Both the position numbers and the translations under genes were made by a program. A stretch of DNA of 64,000 bases from Halosimplex halophilum (GTDB taxonomy: Archaea; Halobacteriota; Halobacteria; Halobacteriales; Haloarculaceae), in NCBI RefSeq assembly GCF_004698125.1, contig NZ_SRHV01000006.1, positions 124,001-188,000 of the forward strand, written 5' to 3'. How positions within the stretch are numbered: the stretch's first letter is position 1; each line of letters starts with the position of its first letter. Below, piece after piece: positions 32,813-41,459 of the stretch. A model generated the notes under the pieces. That model searched no databases and had not been told where the DNA came from. It saw only the letters and a list, made by a program, of their open reading frames with translations.

Positions 32813-35035
32813 ATGAACCCTGATAGACGAACCTTTATCCGTACGCTGGGGGCCGGCTCGATCGCCGGGCTCGCGGGCTGTTCCGCGCTGTCCGGCGGGG
32901 ACGAGACGGCGACGCCCGGCGACGACGCGGAGCCGACACCGGACGAGGACGGGACGCCGACGCCGACGGCGGAACCGACGGAGACAGACACCGCGACCGA
33001 CACGGGCGGCGGTGGTGGGGGCGAGGGACCGACGATCATCACGATGGAGGCCGGCGGGGCGGACATCTGGAACACGACGGACCTGGGGCACATCTACTAC
33101 GCCGAGGTCAGCGGCGACTTCGACGCGCGAGTGCAGGTGAGCTCGCTGGAGAACACCAACCCCCACGCGAAGGCCGGGCTGATGGCCCGGGCGTCGCTCG
33201 ATCCCACGTCGCGGAACGTGATGGTCCGCAAGCGCCCCGGGTTCGGGATCTCGCCGCAGTGGCGCCCGGAGGACGGCGCCTCGACGACGAGCACGACCTC
33301 CGAACAGGGCGCGCCGCTCAGCCGCATCGAGGGGGGCATCATGGAGAACGCCAACTGGCAGCGGCTCCAGCGCGTCGGCGACACGCTCCGCGCGTTCGGC
33401 TCCGAGGACGGCGAGGAGTGGACGCTGATGGTCGAACTCACCGCCGACCAGATCGAGCTGCCCGACACGGTCGTCCTCGGGCTCGCGGCGACGAGCCACG
33501 ACAACGCCAACGCGACGACCGCGAAGTTCCGTAACCTCTCGGGCGTCGAACCGACGGACAACCAGGACCTGGGCGCCCCCATCGTCTCGGGTAGCGTCTC
33601 CGTGGCCCAGGCCGCCGTCGTCTCCGACCTCGGCGCCGACACCGCGCCGACGGAAGCGACGCTTCGGGGGACCCTGGAGAGCATGGGCGGCGCCGACAGC
33701 GTCGACGTGCGCTTCGAGTACCGCGAGGCGACCGCCGAGGAGTGGTCCGAGACCGGGTCCACCTCGCTGTCCGGGACCGGCGAGTTCGAGATCGGGGTGT
33801 CGGAGCTCACGCCGCGGCGGTACTACCGGTTCCGCGCGATAGCCGCGACCGGCGACAACGAGTTCGGCACCGTCAGTCAGCTGTTCTCGACGCCCAGCGG
33901 CTCCGACGGCAGCTCCGAGGAGGGGCCGGCCAGCAGTTCGAACTTCGACCCGTCGGACGGCTTCGCCGACCTGGCCGACTGGGTCGACGACGACACCCCG
34001 CTCGTGGTCGTCGACGAACCCACCCGCGAGTCGCTGGCCGCCGCGACGAGCGTCCCCGGGCCGCGCGTCGTCGTCTTCGAGACCAGCGGCACGATCGACC
34101 TCGGCGCGGAGAACCTCAACGTCCGCAACGACAAGTGCTGGATCGCCGGCCAGACCGCGCCCTCGCCGGGCGTCACCCTGATCCGCGGCGGGCTCTGGGT
34201 CTACGGGGACGACTGCGTCGTCCAGCACCTCCGGGTCCGGCCCGGCACCGCCGGCCAGGACGAGGGCTGGCAGCCCGACGCCATCGAGGTGGCCGACGAC
34301 ACGAGCGGCAACGTCGTCGACCACTGTACGGGCACCTGGGGCGTCGACGAGAACATCAACGTCGGCTACGACACGAGCGACTCGACGATGACCAACTGCC
34401 TGATCGCCGAGCCGCTCAACGACGCCACCCACGTCAAGGGCGAGCACGGCTACAACTCCATCATCGGCGACCGCGCGAAGAACGTGACCCTCGCGGGCAA
34501 CGTCTACGCGCTCGGCACCGACCGCAACCCCCGCCTCAAGCAGGGCACCGAGACGGTCGTCGTCAACAACTTCGTCCACCACTACAGCGACGGCATGTGG
34601 GCCGACCCCGAGACGAACCACAGCATCGTCGGCAACGTCTTCGAGGACCCCCAGACCGAGCAGCCCAACGTCTTCGGCGAGGGCAGCGTCTACGCCGAGG
34701 ACAACGTCCAGCGCGACGACGCCGACGTGCCGATGATCGGCGAGGGCATCTCGCAGCTGGACTCCGAACCGCTGTGGCCGGAGGCGCTCGAAGCCGTCTC
34801 CTCCTCGGAGGTGCGCTCGCACAACCTCGACAACGCCGGCGCCCGGCCGGCCGACCGCACCGAGACCGACCAGCGGATCGTCGAGGCCGTCCGCAACGGC
34901 GAGGGCGGCGTCATCGACCACCAGGACGACGTGGGCGGCTACCCCGAGCTCGAGGAGAACACCCGCTCGCTCGACGCCCCGACGACCGGCCTGAAGGCCT
35001 GGCTGCGCGAGCAGGCCGTCGCCGTCGAGCCCTAA
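32813..35035 (+). CDS. Pectate lyase, Tat lipoprotein with beta-sandwich and FN3-like modules
   Basis: 740 residues. Signal DRRTFIRTLGAGSIAGLAGC gives Tat export and a lipid anchor at Cys23. After a Thr/Pro/Asp linker, residues ~75-245 are a DUF1349-like beta-sandwich (YYAEVSGDFDARVQVSS, AGLMARASLD, LGLAATSHD), ~255-365 an FN3-like module, and ~380-738 the pectate-lyase beta-helix (CWIAGQTAPSPGVTLIRGG, VVDHCTGTWGVDENINVGYD, RNPRLKQGTE). The Arg-x-Pro-Arg active-site segment is intact. It is a paralogue of the 5211 enzyme with the same domain order, but is lipid-anchored. Unlike the 26554 protein, its modules could hold the enzyme against insoluble pectin. Confidence 0.9.
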   Translation: MNPDRRTFIRTLGAGSIAGLAGCSALSGGDETATPGDDAEPTPDEDGTPTPTAEPTETDTATDTGGGGGGEGPTIITMEAGGADIWNTTDLGHIYYAEVSGDFDARVQVSSLENTNPHAKAGLMARASLDPTSRNVMVRKRPGFGISPQWRPEDGASTTSTTSEQGAPLSRIEGGIMENANWQRLQRVGDTLRAFGSEDGEEWTLMVELTADQIELPDTVVLGLAATSHDNANATTAKFRNLSGVEPTDNQDLGAPIVSGSVSVAQAAVVSDLGADTAPTEATLRGTLESMGGADSVDVRFEYREATAEEWSETGSTSLSGTGEFEIGVSELTPRRYYRFRAIAATGDNEFGTVSQLFSTPSGSDGSSEEGPASSSNFDPSDGFADLADWVDDDTPLVVVDEPTRESLAAATSVPGPRVVVFETSGTIDLGAENLNVRNDKCWIAGQTAPSPGVTLIRGGLWVYGDDCVVQHLRVRPGTAGQDEGWQPDAIEVADDTSGNVVDHCTGTWGVDENINVGYDTSDSTMTNCLIAEPLNDATHVKGEHGYNSIIGDRAKNVTLAGNVYALGTDRNPRLKQGTETVVVNNFVHHYSDGMWADPETNHSIVGNVFEDPQTEQPNVFGEGSVYAEDNVQRDDADVPMIGEGISQLDSEPLWPEALEAVSSSEVRSHNLDNAGARPADRTETDQRIVEAVRNGEGGVIDHQDDVGGYPELEENTRSLDAPTTGLKAWLREQAVAVEP

Positions 35036-35136
35036 CGCTCCGTCCGTCTCTCTCCGCCCGGTTCCTCTGCCTTTCTCCCCCGTATCAGCGCCATAGCCAC
35101 CGCTCACCGTGGAGCGGGCCGAAAAAGGGCGACAGT

Positions 35137-36669
35137 TCAGACCCAGTCGCCGTCGGGCCGTTCGACGCCCTCGGCCAGGTCGCCGTGGTTGCCCGCGAGG
35201 GAGAGTCGGCCGGCGTCGTCGCCGCGGACTCGCAGGAACGGTCCCTCGCCGGCCCACTCGCAGCCGCTCACGAGCGTCTCGTCCACGTCGCGGAGTTCGA
35301 CGACGGGCGTCTCCTGGTCGGGGTCGACGTGGAGGCCGTCGATGGAGACGCGCCCGGTCTCCTCGAAGGCGAGCGCCGGCGCCTCGGCCGTCCGGATCCG
35401 GACGTTCGAGAAGGAGATGTCCTCGATGGACTTGCAGAACAGGCCGTGGCGCTGGTCGAAGCCGTCGGCCATCGCCGGCGAGAGGTCCGTCGAGTCCAGC
35501 GGGCGAGTCGCGTCGATCTCGACGTTCGAGAAGGAGACGTTCTCGAAGCGCTGCTCGGGGAGGCCGGCGAAGAAGCCCGCCGTCTCGACGTTCCGGGCGG
35601 TGATGTTCGAGTAGGCGACGTTGCGGACCATCGGCGTCGACTCGTCGACGGGGATCGGGTCGCTGTCGATGTCCATGAAGTAGTAGCCGTTGATGGTAAA
35701 GGGGCAGGCGACCCGCCGCATGACGATGGTGTCGAAGCGCAGGTCCTCGACGACGCCGCCCCGGCCGCGCTGGGTCTTGATGCGGATGCCGCGGTCGGTG
35801 TCGGTGAACGTGCAGTTGCTGACGGTCACGTCGCGCACGTCGCCGGACATCTCCGAGCCGATGACGACGCCGCCGTGGCCCGCCTCGACCGTGCAGTTCG
35901 TCACGGTGATCTGTGAGGCGGGCCGACCCACTTCTCGGCCCTCCTCGTCCTTGCCTGACTTGATGCAGATGGCGTCGTCGCCGGCGTTGAGGTAGCAGTC
36001 GCTGACCCGGACGTACCGCGAGGAGTCGATGTCCATCCCGTCGCCGTTCGGGGCATCGTGGGGATTCTCGATGTTCACGTCGTGGAACGTGACGTTGTCC
36101 GAGTAGACGACGTGGGTGTTCCAGAACGGCGAGTTCCGGAGCGTGACCCCCGAGACGGAGACGTTCTTCGAGCGGTCGATCTGGAACAGGGGCGGCCGGA
36201 GCGTGAAGCTGCTCACGTCGTCGGCCTTGTCGTTGGCCGCGTGGAACTCGTCGAGACGGGCCGCGAGCGACTCCGGCAGCTCGTCGTCGTCGACGCCGTA
36301 GAACTGCCACCAGTAGTCGCCCTGGCCGTCGACGGTGCCGCGGCCGGTGATCTCGACGTTCTCGGCCGCCTCGACGAGCAGACAGGGGTGAAAGCCGGTC
36401 TGTTCCCACCCCTCCCAGCGGCCCTCCCGGGCGGGGAACGCCTCGTGGTCGCGGACGAACCGCAGCGTCGCGCCCGCCTGCAGTTCGAGGGTCGTGTCGC
36501 CCCCGACGGTCAGCGGTCCGGTCAGGTACTCGCCGGGCGGGACGACGACGGTCCCGCCCGCGTCGGCGCAGTCGTCGAGCGCGGACTGCAGGGCGGCCGT
36601 GTCCCGCTCGTCGCCGGTGCCGGACGCACCGAAGTCTCTCACGTCGCGTGTCCCGTCGCTGTCTGTCAT
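35137..36669 (-). CDS. GH28 polygalacturonase family, cytoplasmic
   Basis: 510 residues with no signal peptide. The beta-helix carries all four GH28 motifs: NGDGMD (208-213, Asp210), GDD (230-232), GHG (264-266) and RIK (296-298), with VRDFGASGTGDERDTAALQ at the N-terminal cap. The Asp residues are the catalytic acid and bases for hydrolysis of alpha-1,4-galacturonosyl bonds; exo-acting and rhamnogalacturonan-specific members also exist. Being intracellular, it should act on imported oligogalacturonides rather than polymer. Its TATA box TTTATAG sits in the short gap after the pectinesterase gene, so it has its own promoter although the genes are 37 bp apart on the same strand. Confidence 0.92.
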   Translation of the reverse strand: MTDSDGTRDVRDFGASGTGDERDTAALQSALDDCADAGGTVVVPPGEYLTGPLTVGGDTTLELQAGATLRFVRDHEAFPAREGRWEGWEQTGFHPCLLVEAAENVEITGRGTVDGQGDYWWQFYGVDDDELPESLAARLDEFHAANDKADDVSSFTLRPPLFQIDRSKNVSVSGVTLRNSPFWNTHVVYSDNVTFHDVNIENPHDAPNGDGMDIDSSRYVRVSDCYLNAGDDAICIKSGKDEEGREVGRPASQITVTNCTVEAGHGGVVIGSEMSGDVRDVTVSNCTFTDTDRGIRIKTQRGRGGVVEDLRFDTIVMRRVACPFTINGYYFMDIDSDPIPVDESTPMVRNVAYSNITARNVETAGFFAGLPEQRFENVSFSNVEIDATRPLDSTDLSPAMADGFDQRHGLFCKSIEDISFSNVRIRTAEAPALAFEETGRVSIDGLHVDPDQETPVVELRDVDETLVSGCEWAGEGPFLRVRGDDAGRLSLAGNHGDLAEGVERPDGDWV

Positions 36670-36690
36670 ACTCTCACGATCACCGAGGCC

Positions 36691-36700
36691 AGCTATAAAT
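36691..36700 (-). promoter_or_regulatory. TATA box of the GH28 gene
   Basis: ATTTATAGCT (minus strand) is centred ~27 nt before the GH28 ATG. Confidence 0.6.
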
Positions 36701-36706
36701 CTTCCC

Positions 36707-37633
36707 TCACTCTCCGGCGGACGCGAGCCGCTCCCCGGGGTCCCAGTCGCCGAAGACGGTCGCGAGCGTGTACTCGTCGGCTTCGCTCCCGGACAGCTGG
36801 TGGGACCACGCGACCCGGTCGTCCGGCCGGTACCCCGGCCCGTCGTTGCCGTACTCGGCGTAGAACGCCGTCTCCTCCTTGTCGGGGTCGTCCCAGTTGT
36901 GCCAGCCGGCGGGTTCGACGTGGGGGCCGAGATACGAGTGCAGGAAGACCGTCCGGGCGTGAGGGCGCCACGGGCGGCCGAGGTAGAACGACTCGGCGTC
37001 GTCGTCGCCGCACACGTCGCAGTCGCGGAAGACGAGGCCGAAGTCGTCGGCGGCGGGCGTCGAGGCGGCGGTGACGTAGCCGCTCTCGCCCTTGCAGACG
37101 ACCTCGCAGCCGTCGAAGACGGCCGTCGCCCAGCCGAAGACGAAGTCGACCGTCCCCTCGACGTAGCAGTCGCGGTAGTACTGCCGGCTGTCTTCGCCGT
37201 GGACGTAGAGCGTGTCCTGATTGCCGAGGAACCGACAGTTCTCGAAGACGGCGCGGTCGCCGTCGACGCGGGTCGCGACCGCCTGCCCGACCCGTCCCGC
37301 GCTGTTCTCGAACGCGAGGTCGCGGGCGGTGAAGTCGTCGCCGAACAGGAAACAGCTCGACGACTCGGTCGTCCCCATCGGCTCGCCGAACCGGTTCTCC
37401 TTGCCGTTGTAGTCGTCGTGCGTGAGGACCGTCTCCTCGGGGCCCTCGCCGACGAGCGTCACGTTCGTCTTCGAGGTCGGGACGACGAGTTTCTCCTCGT
37501 AGCGCCCCGCCCGGACGAGTATCCGCGTCTCGGCGTCCCGGAAGTCCGGGACGGCGTCGACCGCGGCCTGTACCGTCTCGAACGTCCCGTTCCCGTCGCT
37601 GGCGACGACGAAGTCGTAGTCGTGGTCGGGCAT
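36707..37633 (-). CDS. CE8 pectinesterase, cytoplasmic
   Basis: 308 residues, beta-helix without signal peptide. CE8 catalytic motifs are present: GQAVA with Gln117, GNQDTLY with Asp140, VDFVFG with nucleophile Asp163 and YLGRPW with Arg220. The enzyme removes methyl groups from galacturonosyl residues. An intracellular location implies that methylated oligomers are imported and demethylated before or while the GH28 enzyme cleaves them. It lies 45 bp downstream of the galactonate-dehydratase-type gene; a weak TATA-like ACTTTGG ~30 nt before the ATG leaves open whether it shares that transcript. Confidence 0.92.
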   Translation of the reverse strand: MPDHDYDFVVASDGNGTFETVQAAVDAVPDFRDAETRILVRAGRYEEKLVVPTSKTNVTLVGEGPEETVLTHDDYNGKENRFGEPMGTTESSSCFLFGDDFTARDLAFENSAGRVGQAVATRVDGDRAVFENCRFLGNQDTLYVHGEDSRQYYRDCYVEGTVDFVFGWATAVFDGCEVVCKGESGYVTAASTPAADDFGLVFRDCDVCGDDDAESFYLGRPWRPHARTVFLHSYLGPHVEPAGWHNWDDPDKEETAFYAEYGNDGPGYRPDDRVAWSHQLSGSEADEYTLATVFGDWDPGERLASAGE

Positions 37634-37678
37634 GACGTACCCGCTCAGACGGTCGCCACGCCAAAGTAGTTGCGCAGG

Positions 37679-38851
37679 TCAGCGCTCGCCGACGCTCCCG
37701 TCGGCGCGGCGGCCGAGCGGGCGGGAAAAGGACAGGTCCCGGCCGTCGAACTCGGCCACGGTCGCCTCGTCGATCTCGACGCCCAGGCCCGGACCCTCCG
37801 GCACGTCGATGAACCCCTCCCGTACGTCGAAGATCCCGGGGTTGTCGACGTAGCGGAAGGCGCCGTCGGTCGAGTGGAGGATCTGCTCCTGGACCAGGGC
37901 GTTGGGGACGGCGGCGTCGACCTGGAGCGAGGCGGCCGTACAGACCGGCCCCATCGGGCAGTGGGGCGCGACGGACACGTCGTAGGTCTCGGCCATGTCG
38001 GCGATCTTCTTCGTCTCGGTGATGCCGCCGGCGTTGGACACGTCGGGCTGGACAACGTCGACGGCGTCGGCCTCCAGCAGCGGCCGGAAGTCCGAGCGGG
38101 TGTAGAGGCGCTCGCCGGTCGCGATGGGCAGCCGCGTCGACTCGGCGATCCGGGGCAGGGCGTGGTCGTGGTCGGGCGTGACGGGCTCCTCGACGAACAT
38201 CGGGTCGTGGGGCTCCAGCGCCGCGGCGAGCTGGCGCGCCATCGCCTTCGACGCGCGGCCGTGGAAGTCCACGGCGACATCCACGTCGGGGCCCACGGCC
38301 TCGCGCACGGCGCCCACGATGTCGGCGGCGGCCTCGACGCTGGCCGGCGTGTCGATGGGTTCGAGCCCGCCCGTGGGGACGAGCTTCAGCGCCCGGAACC
38401 CGGCGGCGACCTCCCGTTCGGCCGCCCGAGCGGCGGCCGCCGCGGGGTCCTCGACGTCGTCGCGGTGGGCCCGAACGTGCTGATAGGCGCGGACGCGCTC
38501 CCGGGCCGGGCCGCCGAGGAGTTCGTACACCGGCGCGCCGAACTCCTTGCCCTTGAGGTCCCACAGCGCCTGGTCGATACCGGCGATGGCGCTCATGTGG
38601 ATCGGCCCGCCGCGGTAGAAGCTGCTCCGGTACATCGCCTGCCAGCGGTCCTCGATGGGGGCCGGGTCCGCCCCGAGGACGTACTTCTCCATCATCTGGT
38701 CGACCGCGGCCGGCGTCGCGGAGGGCGCCGTCCCCTCGTAGTGCCACTTGGTGTACGGTTCGCCCCAGCCGACGCGCCCGTCCCTCGTCTCCAGTTTCAA
38801 CAGTTGCCAGCGCGGCGGCACCTCGTAGAGTTGGTAGTCGGTGATCCGCAT
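37679..38851 (-). CDS. dgoD: D-galactonate dehydratase-type MR/MLE enzyme
   Basis: 390 residues. Close to the DgoD group: YEVPPRWQLLKLET, GIDQALWDLKGKEFGAPVYE, VDFHGRASKAMARQLAAALE, PMFVEEPVTPDHD, PIATGERLYTRSDF, IVE-type ligands, DVVQPDVSNAGGITETKKIA and VAPHCPMGPVCTAASLQ (His base). D-galactonate dehydratase makes 2-keto-3-deoxygalactonate from galactonate, which could come from galactan or arabinogalactan side chains of pectin. Mannonate or gluconate activity occurs in some relatives, so substrate is moderately certain. MRITDYQ is taken as the start because a TATA-like CATAGATT lies ~30 nt upstream; the ATG five codons earlier would sit too close. Confidence 0.85.
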   Translation of the reverse strand: MRITDYQLYEVPPRWQLLKLETRDGRVGWGEPYTKWHYEGTAPSATPAAVDQMMEKYVLGADPAPIEDRWQAMYRSSFYRGGPIHMSAIAGIDQALWDLKGKEFGAPVYELLGGPARERVRAYQHVRAHRDDVEDPAAAAARAAEREVAAGFRALKLVPTGGLEPIDTPASVEAAADIVGAVREAVGPDVDVAVDFHGRASKAMARQLAAALEPHDPMFVEEPVTPDHDHALPRIAESTRLPIATGERLYTRSDFRPLLEADAVDVVQPDVSNAGGITETKKIADMAETYDVSVAPHCPMGPVCTAASLQVDAAVPNALVQEQILHSTDGAFRYVDNPGIFDVREGFIDVPEGPGLGVEIDEATVAEFDGRDLSFSRPLGRRADGSVGER

Positions 38852-38911
38852 CGTCCCCCTCTCCACGGCACAGACCCATGAATCTATGTCACGGTTCCGC
38901 GGCTCCGATGC

Positions 38912-40000
38912 TCACCCCGCGTCTCGACCGACGCCCTCGACGAACGGCCAGACCCCCTCGACGTAGTAGCGATGGCCTCCCTGACCCTCGTAGAGGGCAC
39001 AGCGGTCCGACGCGTCGGCCGCCCCGTAGATCGATTCCAGCCGATCGAACGCCCGGCGGGCGCCCTCGATCGGAAAGATGTGGTCGTCGACGCCGTTGAC
39101 CGCGACGAACGGGCGAGGCGCGACGAGGCCGGCGATATCCCACTGTTCGCCGAGGCCGACGAGGCCGGGGACGTAGTTGCACTCGCAGTGGTCGATCGAG
39201 GCGATGGACGCCTCGAACGAACAGAAGTACGACGACACCGCCGCCGCGTCGACGCGCTCGTCGACGGCCGCCGCGAACAGCGCGGTCGCGCCGCCGCCGG
39301 AGTGGCCCGTCAGCACGACGCGGTCCTCGTCGAAGCGGTCCCGGGACTCCACGAAGTCGAGGAGGCGGGTCACGTCCCAGACGCGGTCGCCGGCCAGCGA
39401 CCGCCCGAACAGCTGCGCGTGCAGTTGCAGGGTGTGACAGGTGCGATACCCCAGTTCCTCGTCCTCGCGGTTGGCGAGGTCGCCGAGTCCGCGGGTCGTC
39501 GGCGCGATCGCGGCGTACCCCCGTTCGACGGCTTGGACGGCCATGTCGCGCTCCTCCTCGCGGACCTGTCGGCGCTGTTCGGCCGTCCCCGGCCGGCCGG
39601 TGGCGACGGCGCGGCCGCCCTCGCCGTGTCCATGAAGAGTGATCGCCACGGGATACGGGGGGTCGCTGTCGTGGGGGAGGAGCACCGAGACGGGGAGTCG
39701 GAAGTTCGACTCGGTCCGCAGCCGCCACTCCTCGCGCCGGTGTGTCCCGCCGTCCGCGTGCGACTCACCGTCCACCCGCTCGACGCGTTCCGGCGAGAGC
39801 GGCGGGACGCCGGCCGCCTCGATCGTCGGAAGCCCGAGGACCGACCGCAGGTCCGCCCGGAACTCGGACTGCCAGGCCCGGAACGCGTCGCCGGTCTCGC
39901 CGTCGTACGCGTGGCGGCGCTCGTGGTCCCGGAACAGCCGCTCGGTCCACCCCTCGGGATAGAGGTGCCCGTCGCCGTCCTCGTCCTCGCTCTCGTCCAT
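38912..40000 (-). CDS. Alpha/beta-hydrolase, probable acyl-sugar esterase
   Basis: 362 residues, no signal peptide. Alpha/beta-hydrolase fold: oxyanion segment VAITLHGHGEGG, nucleophile elbow GHSGGGATALFAAA, and later PRPFVAVNGVDDHIFPIEGA (acid) and GQGGHRYYVEGVWPF (His). The arrangement resembles the large esterases related to acetyl-xylan esterase and to planctomycete or Bacteroidetes sugar-cluster hydrolases of unproven substrate. The segment FRLPVSVLLPHDSDPPYPVA is typical of them. In this locus removal of acetyl groups from pectin or xylan oligomers is likely but unproven. A TATA box TTTATC lies about 28 nt before the ATG; the frame is open further upstream without similarity. It diverges from the glycerate kinase gene. 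Confidence 0.78.
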   Translation of the reverse strand: MDESEDEDGDGHLYPEGWTERLFRDHERRHAYDGETGDAFRAWQSEFRADLRSVLGLPTIEAAGVPPLSPERVERVDGESHADGGTHRREEWRLRTESNFRLPVSVLLPHDSDPPYPVAITLHGHGEGGRAVATGRPGTAEQRRQVREEERDMAVQAVERGYAAIAPTTRGLGDLANREDEELGYRTCHTLQLHAQLFGRSLAGDRVWDVTRLLDFVESRDRFDEDRVVLTGHSGGGATALFAAAVDERVDAAAVSSYFCSFEASIASIDHCECNYVPGLVGLGEQWDIAGLVAPRPFVAVNGVDDHIFPIEGARRAFDRLESIYGAADASDRCALYEGQGGHRYYVEGVWPFVEGVGRDAG

Positions 40001-40109
40001 GATACCTCTCGATGGCCGGCGAGGGGAGATAAACCCGATCGGTGGCGCGAGGGCTCGGACGGGATCGGCGGTAGAAGATGTTTTGGGCGCCCCGGTCGAG
40101 GGTACGGGC

Positions 40110-41438
40110 ATGATCTCGAACAGGGACCGGATCGCCACCGGGCCCGACCGCGAGACGGCGCTGGACTGCATCGAGGCGGCGATCGACGCGGCCGCCCCGG
40201 AGACCGCGACGCGGTCGGCGGTCGGGCTCGACGGGGGGACGCTCACGGTCGGGGGGTCGAGCTACGATCTGGACGAGTACGACGACGTGGTCGTCGTCGG
40301 CGCCGGGAAGGCGGCCGGTGGCGTCGCTCGCGCGCTCGAATCGGTCCTGGGCGACAGGATCACCGACGGCGTCGTCGTCACGAAACACCCGGTCGAGACC
40401 GAGCGCGTCCGCGCGGCGGTCGGGGACCACCCGTATCCGAGCGAGCGGGGCGTCGAGGCGACGACCGACCTGATCGAGACCGTCCGGGCCGCCGACGAGG
40501 GGACGCTCGTCCTGTTCGTGCTGACCGGCGGGGCGAGCGCGCTGCTGGCCGCGCCGGCGGGGTCGCTGACGGTCGCGGACCTGCAGGAGACGACGGAGGC
40601 GCTGCTGTCGAGCGGCGTCCCGATCGGCGGGATCAACGCCGTCCGCAAACACCTCTCGGCAGTCAAGGGCGGTCGGCTCGCCCGCGAGGCGGCGCCGGCG
40701 ACCGTCTGCGGGCTCGTGCTCTCGGACGTGGTCGGCAACGACCTGTCGACGATCGGCAGCGGTCCCACCGTCCCCGACGAGACGACGTTCGACGACGCGC
40801 TCGGCGTCCTCGACCGGTACGACGTGACCGCCCCCGAGGCCGTCCGCGAATACCTGCAGGCGGAGACCGGGGGGGAGACCCCGGGACCGTCCGACCCGGC
40901 GTTCGACCGGGTCACCCACCACCTGATCGCCGACAACATGACCGCGCTGGAGGGCGCGGCCGAGGCCGCCGAGGCTGCGGGGTACGAGCCGCTGGTGCTC
41001 ACCTCGCGGCTGCGCGGCGAGGCGAGCGAGGTCGGGAAATCCCTCGTGTCGATAGGGGCGGAGGCGGGCGCGACGGGCACCCCCGTCGAGCCGCCGGCGG
41101 TCCTGCTGGCCGGCGGGGAGTGTACGGTCTCGATCACCGGCGACGGCGGGAGCGGCGGGCCGAACCAGGAACTCGCGCTCTCGGCGGCGCTCGAACGGGA
41201 GGACGCCGTCCTCGCGGCGGTCGACACCGACGGCGAGGACGGGAGTTCCGAAGCCGCCGGCGCGGTCGTCGACGGCTCCACGGTCGGCGACGGCGACCGC
41301 GAGCGCGCTCGGGAACACCTCTCCGTCAACGACGCCGGGACCTACCTCGCCCAGGTCGGCGCGACCATCGAGACCGGCCCGACCGGGACGAACGTCAACG
41401 ACGTGGTCGCCGTGGTGGTCGGCGAGCGGTCGTCGTGA
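40110..41438 (+). CDS. Glycerate 2-kinase (GckA/MOFRL family)
   Basis: 442 residues. DUF4147 plus MOFRL architecture: VVVGAGKAAGGVARALE, VLTGGASALLAAPAGSLT, GGINAVRKHLSAVKGGRLAR, VLSDVVGNDLSTIGSGPTVP, AGGECTVSITGDGGSGGPNQ and VDTDGEDGSSEAAGAVVDG are the conserved blocks. The enzyme phosphorylates D-glycerate to 2-phosphoglycerate with ATP. In archaea this closes semi- or non-phosphorylative sugar-acid routes in which KDG is split to pyruvate and glyceraldehyde. Here it probably recovers the three-carbon product of hexonate degradation. The ATG of MISNRDR has a TATA-like GATGTTTTGG about 28 nt upstream; the frame is open upstream only as the shadow of the esterase gene. Confidence 0.9.
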   Translation: MISNRDRIATGPDRETALDCIEAAIDAAAPETATRSAVGLDGGTLTVGGSSYDLDEYDDVVVVGAGKAAGGVARALESVLGDRITDGVVVTKHPVETERVRAAVGDHPYPSERGVEATTDLIETVRAADEGTLVLFVLTGGASALLAAPAGSLTVADLQETTEALLSSGVPIGGINAVRKHLSAVKGGRLAREAAPATVCGLVLSDVVGNDLSTIGSGPTVPDETTFDDALGVLDRYDVTAPEAVREYLQAETGGETPGPSDPAFDRVTHHLIADNMTALEGAAEAAEAAGYEPLVLTSRLRGEASEVGKSLVSIGAEAGATGTPVEPPAVLLAGGECTVSITGDGGSGGPNQELALSAALEREDAVLAAVDTDGEDGSSEAAGAVVDGSTVGDGDRERAREHLSVNDAGTYLAQVGATIETGPTGTNVNDVVAVVVGERSS

Positions 41439-41459
41439 CCTCCGAGTGAGAACCACCGT

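Noticed and set aside
32363-36409. 1348-residue open frame on the minus strand
   Set aside because: It runs antisense to the 32813 pectate lyase and through the GH28 gene in the wrong frame; Arg-rich and repetitive, no domain recognisable.
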